Positions 53,654 to 60,265 of a DNA stretch of 64,000 nt are shown here, one piece after another. The notes under the pieces are model-generated. The model saw only the letters and a list, made by a program, of their open reading frames with translations, was not told where the DNA came from and searched no databases. The stretch covers positions 1 to 64,000 of the forward strand of contig NZ_JACWUN010000014.1 in assembly GCF_014773365.1 (NCBI RefSeq), given 5' to 3'. Source of the stretch: Pelovirga terrestris. GTDB lineage: Bacteria; Desulfobacterota; Desulfuromonadia; Desulfuromonadales; Geopsychrobacteraceae. A program made the translations under genes and the position numbers. Numbering within the stretch: position 1 is the stretch's first letter; every line of letters starts with the position of its first letter.

Positions 53654-54853
53654 ATGCGTATAACCCCGTTGACAGAATTGACAGAGCGTTCACGTAACCT
53701 TCAGCAACAGCTGCGTGAACAACAGCTAGATGCGGCGATCCTGGTGCAAAATAGTGATCTTTTTTATTTTACCGGTTCTATTCAACGTGGACTCTATTAT
53801 CTGCCGGCAGAAGGGGAGCCGATCTATTTTGTCTTTCGTGACCAAGGGCGTGCGCGCATGGAATCAGGGCTTTGTCACGTCGTCCCCATCGATCGGCTCG
53901 CCAGCTTGGTCGGCGAGCTTGGCCGTTTTGGGGTGTCGTTACCAGGACGCGCAGGGATGGAGTTCGATGTATTGCCGGTCATTGAGGCACAGCGATACCA
54001 GAAGCTGTTGCCCGCAACTGAATTTGTTGATATTGCCCCACAGGTGCGCACCGTAAGGGCGATAAAAAGTGGTTACGAGCTTGAGATTATGAAGGATTGC
54101 GCCCTGCTGGCTGATCGGGTTTATGAAGAGGTAAAGAATCTGCTGGCGGTCGGCAAGACTGACCATGAGGTGATGGCCGAACTCTTTGGCTTTGCTCTCA
54201 AACAGGGGCATCAGGGGTTGATTCGCATGCGCCGGTTCAATGCTGAAATGTTCTTCGGCCACATTTTTTCCGGCGTGGATAGCGCTGTTCCAGCCCATCT
54301 TGATGCTCCTCTGGGGGGATTGGGGACAACTCCCGCCGTGGGGCAAGGAGCCGGGCATAAAAAAATTGCCGCCCATGAGCCGATCATCGTCGATTTTATT
54401 ATCGCCTACGATGGCTATCTGGTTGATCAGACCCGAACCTTCTCGATCGGTCCGCTGACGGATAAATTACAACAGGCCTATGCCGATATGCTGACGATCC
54501 AGAAATTCATGGTTGATCTGGCCCGTCCCGGGGTGAGTTGGTCCGATTTATATCGCCAGTGTTATCAGCGCGCCTGCGAACTGGGATATGAAGAACATTT
54601 TATGGGGGCTGGATCTTCCCGGGTGCGTTTTATCGGTCATGGCATTGGTGTTGAGGTCGATGAATACCCGTTTATTGCTGAAGGTTTTGATGATCAGGTG
54701 CTGCTGCCGGGGATGACCTTTGCCTTTGAACCCAAGGCGGTGTTTCCGGGGTTGGGTGCGGTCGGGGTGGAAAATACCTGGCGGGTGGCTGAAGAAGGGG
54801 TTAAGCGACTGACCTACTCCTGTGAGAATTTATGGCAGCTGCCGCAGCCGTAA
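53654..54853 (+). CDS. M24-family metallopeptidase (Xaa-Pro aminopeptidase-like)
   Basis: 399 residues: a creatinase-type N-terminal domain (AAILVQNSDLFYFTGSIQRG) and a pita-bread catalytic domain. All five dinuclear-metal ligands are identifiable: Asp in IIVDFIIAYDGY, Asp in LVDQTRTF, His in IGHGIGVEV, Glu in FAFEPK and Glu in GVENTW. Such enzymes remove N-terminal residues before proline, or act on dipeptides. Specificity is not certain. A 75-bp gap follows mogA. Confidence 0.88.
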   Translation: MRITPLTELTERSRNLQQQLREQQLDAAILVQNSDLFYFTGSIQRGLYYLPAEGEPIYFVFRDQGRARMESGLCHVVPIDRLASLVGELGRFGVSLPGRAGMEFDVLPVIEAQRYQKLLPATEFVDIAPQVRTVRAIKSGYELEIMKDCALLADRVYEEVKNLLAVGKTDHEVMAELFGFALKQGHQGLIRMRRFNAEMFFGHIFSGVDSAVPAHLDAPLGGLGTTPAVGQGAGHKKIAAHEPIIVDFIIAYDGYLVDQTRTFSIGPLTDKLQQAYADMLTIQKFMVDLARPGVSWSDLYRQCYQRACELGYEEHFMGAGSSRVRFIGHGIGVEVDEYPFIAEGFDDQVLLPGMTFAFEPKAVFPGLGAVGVENTWRVAEEGVKRLTYSCENLWQLPQP

Positions 54854-54874
54854 CGACCGGGGTGGCCAATCCAA

Positions 54875-55714
54875 TTACTGGCGCGACGAATTGCACCAGC
54901 GTATCGCCCGCTTGACTCTGGCCTGCAGCCGGAGCGGATTGATGGGCTTGGCAATAAAATCGTAAAAGCCCATTTCCAGTAGCTTGTATTCATCTTCGGC
55001 CGTTGATTTTCCAGTATAGGCAATCACCGGAATATCACTCAAATCGGCATTCTCCTGCAGGGCTTTGAACAGTTCAATCCCGTCCATGCGGGGCAGTATG
55101 ATGTCAGTAATAATCAGATTCGGCCGGTGTTGTGCTGCCGATTTTAGCCCATCGACACCCGTACGCGCCTTGTGAATGGTAAACCCCTTTCTTAGTAGTG
55201 CCGCTTCGGCAGCGTTCAGCGCCAGTTCCTGATTGTCTACCAGCAGAATATCCCAACTGTGATCCTCTTTGGTTTCGGGCGTACTCTGTTGGTAGTGCTT
55301 TTCAATCGCCATTTTGATATCTACCGGGGTCGCAACACAAGGAGCAATACGTAGCCCTAATTGGAAGCCCAGATCACTCTGCAGCGTCATATTGAGGGGG
55401 TTTGCCATGGCCAGGTAGAGGGTTTTGCCTTCTCGTTTCAATGGAAAAATCAGATGGGCCAGGGCTGTTTCAGCGGTGACTGTGCTTAGAACGGTCGGCG
55501 GGAATTTGTGCCGGGTGAGCTGTTTCGCAAAGGGGAGGCCAAACTGGGTCGATAGTGCTCTGGCAATATCCTCCTCAAGGACGATATCCATGTCCTCAAG
55601 GATTTTTCCCAGGGGTTTTTTTGACGTTTTTTGGCGGGTCAGAGCATCATCCAGTTGCTCTTTATTGATCAGTTGATTTTCCAGCAAAATCTCGCCAAAC
55701 TTTTTTCGTGACAT
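54875..55714 (-). CDS. MshEN-REC regulator (possible c-di-GMP-binding response regulator)
   Basis: 279 residues. Residues 1-145 form an MshEN (GspE/PilB N-terminal) domain: KKFGEILLENQLINKEQLDDALTRQ and KPLGKILEDMDIVLEEDIARALSTQFGLPF, where this family can bind c-di-GMP. Residues 155-275 are a receiver domain with VDNQE (acidic pocket), the phospho-acceptor Asp in IITDIILPRMDG, and the FIAKP lysine. There is no output domain, so it acts through protein contacts, perhaps on type IV pili or secretion ATPases. It is preceded by a clear promoter (55790-55818, minus). Confidence 0.82.
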   Translation of the reverse strand: MSRKKFGEILLENQLINKEQLDDALTRQKTSKKPLGKILEDMDIVLEEDIARALSTQFGLPFAKQLTRHKFPPTVLSTVTAETALAHLIFPLKREGKTLYLAMANPLNMTLQSDLGFQLGLRIAPCVATPVDIKMAIEKHYQQSTPETKEDHSWDILLVDNQELALNAAEAALLRKGFTIHKARTGVDGLKSAAQHRPNLIITDIILPRMDGIELFKALQENADLSDIPVIAYTGKSTAEDEYKLLEMGFYDFIAKPINPLRLQARVKRAIRWCNSSRQ

Positions 55715-55789
55715 GGGTTCCTCGAGGGGGTCGCTCTGGCGTTTGCCCGCGAATGAATAGCAAATATAGCGTCGTGTGCATCCACTTTG

Positions 55790-55818
55790 ATTATGGCGCT
55801 AGTGCTATTTACTTGCAA
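55790..55818 (-). promoter_or_regulatory. Sigma-70 promoter of the MshEN-REC gene
   Basis: On the minus strand TTGCAA (55818-55813), 17-base spacer, CATAAT (55795-55790), about 75 bases before the start codon. Confidence 0.6.
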
Positions 55819-55895
55819 CCCCTTATTTTTCCGAAATCAGGGAAAATCTTGTATTATTTTCAGTATATTATGTGAATAGATTCATGTTAAACCTG

Positions 55896-56729
55896 CTAAC
55901 GCTGACTGAGGGCTTGGTTGAGGGCCGAGAGGGTCTCGACAGCACCGCCGGCAAACGAAAAGTGGTCGCCGCGAATCTGCGGTTCCCGTGGGTTGATACG
56001 TAATACCCTGGTATCAGGTCGTCGCCCCAGGCGTTCACTTAGATTGCGAATGGTGGGAATCGCCGTGCCGGCGCCGATTTCTATGACGACCAGGGGTTTA
56101 TCCCGGTGCTGCTGCAGAAAGTGATCGAAGCGCTCTTCCTGCGAGGCGGAGCGTTGATGCAACCAGGCGTAGTCCCCGAACATGAGGATGTTGGGCCTGG
56201 CTACGCGTCCGCATTCAGGGCACTTAGGGGTTGTGAGGGAACGCATGGTTGTTTCGTCAATATCAAAGGCTTCCTGATTGAGCCAGATATGGCGACTGCA
56301 AGGGGTTGTGCATTGCAGATGATGGATGGAGCCATGAACTTCGAGAATCTGATCTTCAGCAAAACCGGCCTTCTGAAATTGACCGTCAACATTTGATGTG
56401 GCGATAAAGGTGAGCAGGTTGAATTGCTCACCCCAGGTTTTTAACAGGTGGAATCCGGCGTGGGGAACGGTATTGCGGTAAAGATTGGTACGGTGTCCAT
56501 AAAATCCCCAACCAAAGTGTGGATCCTGTTCAAAGTGTTCGGGGTTTGCCGCCTGAACAAAACTTAAGCCTAAACGTTCATACCTGGGGTAAGCATTCCA
56601 GAAGCCCTGGTTGCCGCGAAAATCCGGGAGGCCGGAATCAACCCCCATGCCCGCACCCGTGGTAATTACCAGCGCGGCGGCATTACGGATACATTGTGCC
56701 GCCTCAGAGAAACGTCCCGCTACGCTCAT
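55896..56729 (-). CDS. Sir2-family NAD-dependent deacylase-like protein
   Basis: 277 residues. Sir2 features: ITTGAGMGVDSGLPDFRGNQG (NAD loop), TSNVDG (position of the TQNxD motif), the catalytic His in LEVHGS, and a four-cysteine zinc site (CTTPC ... CPEC). The first loop has Met where sirtuins usually have Ser, and TSN replaces TQN, so it belongs to a divergent branch. Deacetylase, deacylase or ADP-ribosyl activity cannot be chosen. Start ATG 56729 follows AAGGAGG. It is last in a four-gene operon with ybaK, rhomboid and TraB genes. Confidence 0.82.
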   Translation of the reverse strand: MSVAGRFSEAAQCIRNAAALVITTGAGMGVDSGLPDFRGNQGFWNAYPRYERLGLSFVQAANPEHFEQDPHFGWGFYGHRTNLYRNTVPHAGFHLLKTWGEQFNLLTFIATSNVDGQFQKAGFAEDQILEVHGSIHHLQCTTPCSRHIWLNQEAFDIDETTMRSLTTPKCPECGRVARPNILMFGDYAWLHQRSASQEERFDHFLQQHRDKPLVVIEIGAGTAIPTIRNLSERLGRRPDTRVLRINPREPQIRGDHFSFAGGAVETLSALNQALSQR

Positions 56730-56744
56730 CACTGTCCTCCTTGA

Positions 56745-57227
56745 TCAGATGGCTACCGATACCTTGACCGGTTGCAGGGTGCGGATCAGGTCTGCCGGGG
56801 AAATCTCGACCAGCAGACCGCGCTTGCCTCCATTAATCCAGATTTTTCCCAGTGGTTCAATGGAGGCCTCCATATAGATGGGGAGCGATTGGCGGGTGCC
56901 GAAAGGTGAAATGCCTCCGGTCTGGTAGCCCGTGACTCGGTCAGCCTTGTCGGGGTTGCAGGGGGTGATCTGTTTGACTTTCAACTGGCGGGCCAGATGC
57001 TTGAGAGACACTTCACAACTGCCGTGCATCAGAATGATAAAGGGGTGCTGTTCGTCATCTTCCATGACCAGGGTTTTGATCACCGAAAACTCATCGACAT
57101 TCAATGCTTTAGCACTGGCCTTGGTTCCCCCTTTTTCTTCATAAGGATAGAGGTGGGGAACAAATGTGACCTTATGCTGTTTGAGAAAGCGGATGGCATT
57201 GGTTGCCGAAATCTTGAGCTTGCTCAT
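56745..57227 (-). CDS. ybaK: YbaK-type aminoacyl-tRNA deacylase
   Basis: 160 residues of the YbaK/EbsC family, which hydrolyses Cys-tRNA(Pro) made in error by prolyl-tRNA synthetase. Key parts: ATNAIRFLKQHKVTF, the catalytic-lysine strand VIKTLVMEDD, and GYQTGGISPFGTRQSLPIYM. The GGISPFG loop is characteristic of YbaK. It lies 15 bases before the Sir2 gene and 39 after the rhomboid gene. Confidence 0.9.
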   Translation of the reverse strand: MSKLKISATNAIRFLKQHKVTFVPHLYPYEEKGGTKASAKALNVDEFSVIKTLVMEDDEQHPFIILMHGSCEVSLKHLARQLKVKQITPCNPDKADRVTGYQTGGISPFGTRQSLPIYMEASIEPLGKIWINGGKRGLLVEISPADLIRTLQPVKVSVAI

Positions 57228-57266
57228 GTTGGGTCTCCATGGCTGTTCAGAGCCGATGATTGATGG

Positions 57267-58001
57267 TCAGCGGGCAAGCCACGATAACGGGATGCAGAGA
57301 ATGCTGATGACGGTCGCGGCAGCGAAAATCAATCCGCTGATGTGAAACAGGCGATCGGTCTGACGCACACCGCGAATGCTGATCGGCATCCACCAGCCGA
57401 TGGCCGCGCCGGAGAGCAATCCGCCCAGGTGAGCGGCATTGTCGGCACCGATAATAATCCCAAAAACAAAAGCCATCACTGCCCACTGAAACATGAAGTT
57501 GCGGCGTTGAATGCCGATATGACCACCGATACGGTGATAGTAGCTGACGGAAAAACCGATCAGTCCGAAGATCGCGCCGGAGGCTCCCACCGTTACGACC
57601 TGGGGATGCCAGAACAGTCCGGCAACGGTTGCAGCCAGAGCGGTTACCATATAGACCGACAGAAAACGGTTCCAGCCGATTTCCTGCTCCAGTAACGGAC
57701 CTACCTGATACAGAACCATCATGTTGAAACCGAGATGAATCAGCCCACCGTGGGTAAAGGCGTAGGTTATGGCACGCCACCACTGTCCGCCTTCCAGCAC
57801 CAACGGCCAGTACTGACCTCCCCAGTAAACCAGCAGATTTGTCGGTGGCCGGAACATCACCTGCATGCCCAGGCCGAGGATAGTGCCGTGGAGAACAACC
57901 AGGGTGAACAGGGCCAGATTGGTATAAATCAGAATCTGTACAAGTGAGCGCCCGCGCAGGGAGTTTTTAAGAAAAAAAAGATGACGAGACGGTTGGTTCA
58001 T
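57267..58001 (-). CDS. Rhomboid-family intramembrane serine protease
   Basis: 244 residues, about six or seven membrane helices. The catalytic serine is in GASGAIFGLIGF and the histidine in NAAHLGGLLSGAAIGW. The HGGLIHLGFNMMVLYQVG segment matches the conserved H-x-x-x-N of rhomboids. All catalytic elements are intact, so it should cut membrane-spanning substrates. A short cytoplasmic N-terminus precedes helix one. Second gene of the minus-strand operon, 22 bases after TraB. Confidence 0.9.
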   Translation of the reverse strand: MNQPSRHLFFLKNSLRGRSLVQILIYTNLALFTLVVLHGTILGLGMQVMFRPPTNLLVYWGGQYWPLVLEGGQWWRAITYAFTHGGLIHLGFNMMVLYQVGPLLEQEIGWNRFLSVYMVTALAATVAGLFWHPQVVTVGASGAIFGLIGFSVSYYHRIGGHIGIQRRNFMFQWAVMAFVFGIIIGADNAAHLGGLLSGAAIGWWMPISIRGVRQTDRLFHISGLIFAAATVISILCIPLSWLAR

Positions 58002-58023
58002 TGATCACTCCAAAATATCCGGA

Positions 58024-59205
58024 TTAAAACAGACTTTTGATCCAGCCCAGGGCGAAGAAAGTACCGATGGACGAACCAAGGGATGAAAACAGAAAAACCA
58101 GCAGCACTCGTGCCAGGCGATTATGCCACCAGCCTTTGAGACTGAGCAGGTCTTCGCCGACCCGTTGCATGTCGGACACCAGGGGTGGGGCAACAAAGGA
58201 TTGTACCAGGGCGGTAACAAAGCCCGCGCCAATCGTCGGGTTGAGGGAGGTCAAGGGGGCAGCAATAAAAGCGGTTATAATGGTAGCCGGGTGCCCCCAG
58301 GCAAGCAGGGTGCCGGCGGCGGAAAAAAGGCCATTGGCGAGAATCCAGGCCCAGGCGGCCTGCGCCATCTGCTCAGGGTTGGCGAAAAAAAAACCACCGA
58401 TAAAAAGCGTCAATACCAGGATCGGAATAACCCAGGGGATCAATTTCGAGGTCAGGGATTTTGGCGGAATGGTACTGATGCGATCGATGTCGATGGCGCT
58501 GGACGGTTCGCCTTGTAACCGCGCCACGATTCCCGGCAGGTGAGCAGCACCGACGACGGCGACTATCTTGTCACCGGGAGCCAGGCGGATATGGTAAGCC
58601 ATATAGGTGTCGCGCTCATCAACCAGAATCTGCTTGACCGAGGGCAGCAATTCCCCCATCTCTTCGAGCATGCCGGCAAGGTTGTCTGCCTGCCGCAACT
58701 TGGCCAGTTCCGCTTCGTTGACCTGCTGCTTTTCAAACAGACTGGCAAACAGACTGGCCAGTACCTTCATCTTGTTCCACAGACCAGTAATACGCCACAC
58801 CCGCAACAGGGTCGTGCGGATATTGCGGTCAACCAGTTCGACTTTTAACCCCCGTTCTTCGGCAATTTGAGCGGCAGCTGCAAGTTCTGCCCCAGGCTGT
58901 ACTCCGGTCGCCAGCCCCATGCGTTTCTGGTAGGAAGAAAGGGCAAGGTTGGCGAGCAGAAAGGGCAACTGTTTCTTGCGGATCACCTCTTTGAGATTGA
59001 GGGACTCCCACCCCTTTTTGTTGATCAGTGACTGATAGCGCTGCTGATCGAGTTCGACACAGACGGTATCAGGATGCAGGTCGTTAATCGCCTTGATAAC
59101 GGTATCTACCGATTCCTGGGAGATGTGGGCGGTGCCAATCAGGGTGATGTTTTTATTGTCGACCGTCAGATGAACGACATCTGAGGGCAAGGGGGTTTCG
59201 TTCAC
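58024..59205 (-). CDS. TraB/PrgY-family membrane protein
   Basis: About 393 residues. The TraB domain has the conserved IGTAHISQESVDTV, VCVELDQQRYQSL and VGAAHLPGI motifs (GxxH pairs and Glu/Arg residues proposed to form a metalloprotease-like site). Three or more membrane helices follow (IPILVLTLFIGGFFFA; GLFSAAGTLLAWGHPATI; VLLVFLFSSLGSSIGTFFAL). Enterococcal TraB/PrgY blocks pheromone signalling; bacterial roles elsewhere are unknown. I chose GTG 59205 because GGAGG stands five bases before it; the longer GTG at 59238 has no ribosome site. First gene of the operon. Confidence 0.8.
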   Translation of the reverse strand: MNETPLPSDVVHLTVDNKNITLIGTAHISQESVDTVIKAINDLHPDTVCVELDQQRYQSLINKKGWESLNLKEVIRKKQLPFLLANLALSSYQKRMGLATGVQPGAELAAAAQIAEERGLKVELVDRNIRTTLLRVWRITGLWNKMKVLASLFASLFEKQQVNEAELAKLRQADNLAGMLEEMGELLPSVKQILVDERDTYMAYHIRLAPGDKIVAVVGAAHLPGIVARLQGEPSSAIDIDRISTIPPKSLTSKLIPWVIPILVLTLFIGGFFFANPEQMAQAAWAWILANGLFSAAGTLLAWGHPATIITAFIAAPLTSLNPTIGAGFVTALVQSFVAPPLVSDMQRVGEDLLSLKGWWHNRLARVLLVFLFSSLGSSIGTFFALGWIKSLF

Positions 59206-59344
59206 AGGTTCCTCCAGGAAAATCCAGGCCAATGACACAACAGAGAAAAACAGACGTGCATATTAACATAATGACTTAAAGGGGACCATGATTTCAGAAT
59301 TTCAGCGGTTTGCCAAGGGGAGCAGGGGAACAACAGGAGCAGAC

Positions 59345-59582
59345 AAAAAAAGGACCCGGTGTGTTGCCGGATCCCCTTGCTTCAGACGACTCTCCACCGC
59401 TACCGTGGGTCATTGGACTCACATCGAGTGCCAATGAGGTGGGGCATGCTGTAAACCTTTCAGGCGTCCCACTCTGGAGGTGGGCTGGCTCACCAGGTTT
59501 CTAAAGTGTGCCCCGAATTACTGCTATTCCGAGTGGACGTTCTGACCTCACCTGCAGGGCAGAGAGTCGATCATCGTCTTTG
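59345..59582 (-). ncRNA. ssrS: 6S RNA-like gene with promoter and terminator
   Basis: The 552-bp gap 59206-59757 holds a minus-strand RNA gene. Promoter: TTGATC (59617-59612), 17-base spacer, TATACT (59594-59589). A closing stem of 11 pairs (GACTCTCTGCC / GGTGGAGAGTC; two wobbles) delimits a mature RNA of about 187 bases (roughly 59572-59386), the usual 6S size. Inside are a further closing helix, a large 5' bubble strand, an apical helix GGGGCA / TGCCCC with AAACC / GGTTT, and a hairpin CATTGG...CCAATG in the 3' bubble strand, as described for 6S RNAs. A terminator (GGATCCGG / CCGGGTCC plus T7) ends the unit. The 6S identity rests on architecture, not on alignment. Confidence 0.68.
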
Positions 59583-59588
59583 CTGCTC

Positions 59589-59617
59589 AGTATAGATAAA
59601 ATGCCGGGAAAGATCAA
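59589..59617 (-). promoter_or_regulatory. Sigma-70 promoter of the 6S-like RNA
   Basis: TTGATC, 17-base spacer, TATACT, reading on the minus strand. Predicted start at about 59582. It is divergent from the superoxide-reductase gene, whose likely -10 is TACAAT at 59675-59680. Confidence 0.7.
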
Positions 59618-59757
59618 AGCAAATGATAAAAAATAAGCGTTATCCTAAGGGATGAAATGCGATTGATTTAGTGCTACAATGTTGCGTTAAGTTAGGTCGA
59701 TTAATTGGCCTTTCATTGATCTGTGCCCTCATGGCACCAAACTAACGGAGGAAAACG

Positions 59758-60138
59758 ATGCCCAAACGTCTCGAAGTGTACAAGTGCAGTATCTGTGGGA
59801 ATATTGTCGAAGTGATGCACGCAGGAGCCGGCGCTCTGGTTTGCTGTGGCAAAAACATGGAATTAATGACTGAAAACACGGTCGATGCTGCTACCGAAAA
59901 GCACGTACCAGTGATTGAAAAAGGTGATGGCACAATTACTGTTAAGGTTGGCAGCGTATCTCACCCAATGGAAGAAGCGCATTATATCGAGTGGATTGAA
60001 TTGATTGCTGACGATAAGGTTTATCGTAAATTTCTTAAACCCGGTGAAACCCCGGAGGCAACCTTCAAAGTCACCGCAGAAAAAGTCACTGCCCGTGAAT
60101 ACTGCAATCTGCATGGTCACTGGACGGCCCAGGCGTAA
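59758..60138 (+). CDS. dfx: Desulfoferrodoxin (2Fe superoxide reductase)
   Basis: 126 residues. Reduces superoxide to hydrogen peroxide without making oxygen, typical of anaerobes. The desulforedoxin-like centre I cysteines are C10, C13, C29 and C30. Centre II ligands are H49, H69, H75, C116 and H119, with E47 and K48 (EKHVP) of the active-site loop. The positions match those of the Desulfovibrio enzyme exactly. GGAGG gives a strong start, and a terminator follows. Together with the flavodiiron protein at 13449-14654 it forms the oxygen-defence part of the window. Confidence 0.96.
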   Translation: MPKRLEVYKCSICGNIVEVMHAGAGALVCCGKNMELMTENTVDAATEKHVPVIEKGDGTITVKVGSVSHPMEEAHYIEWIELIADDKVYRKFLKPGETPEATFKVTAEKVTAREYCNLHGHWTAQA

Positions 60139-60160
60139 CTTGCCATTGCGCTGACGAAAC

Positions 60161-60203
60161 AAAAAAGCAGATACCTCCGGTTGTGGGTATCTGCTTTTTT
60201 ATT
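60161..60203. terminator. Bidirectional rho-independent terminator
   Basis: GCAGATACC (60167-60175) / GGTATCTGC (60186-60194), flanked by an A-run on the left and T6 on the right. It serves dfx on the plus strand and, with A/T runs reversed, the carboxylase gene on the minus strand. Confidence 0.85.
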
Positions 60204-60265
60204 ATCTTACGCCAAGCCCCCATCAGGTGGACCGATGCTTGTATCTACCTGATGGTATCTGTTGC

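Noticed and set aside
59386-59572. c-di-GMP (GEMM) riboswitch in the structured RNA
   Set aside because: It contains GTGGGACGC and GGTAGCGG fragments like GEMM-I, but the GCACAGGGCAAACC and CAAAGCC elements are missing and a promoter and terminator bound it as a stand-alone RNA.
59386-59572. SRP RNA (4.5S) as the identity of the structured RNA
   Set aside because: The GGAA tetraloop with the GGAAGGAAGCAGC-type conserved helix 8 is absent.
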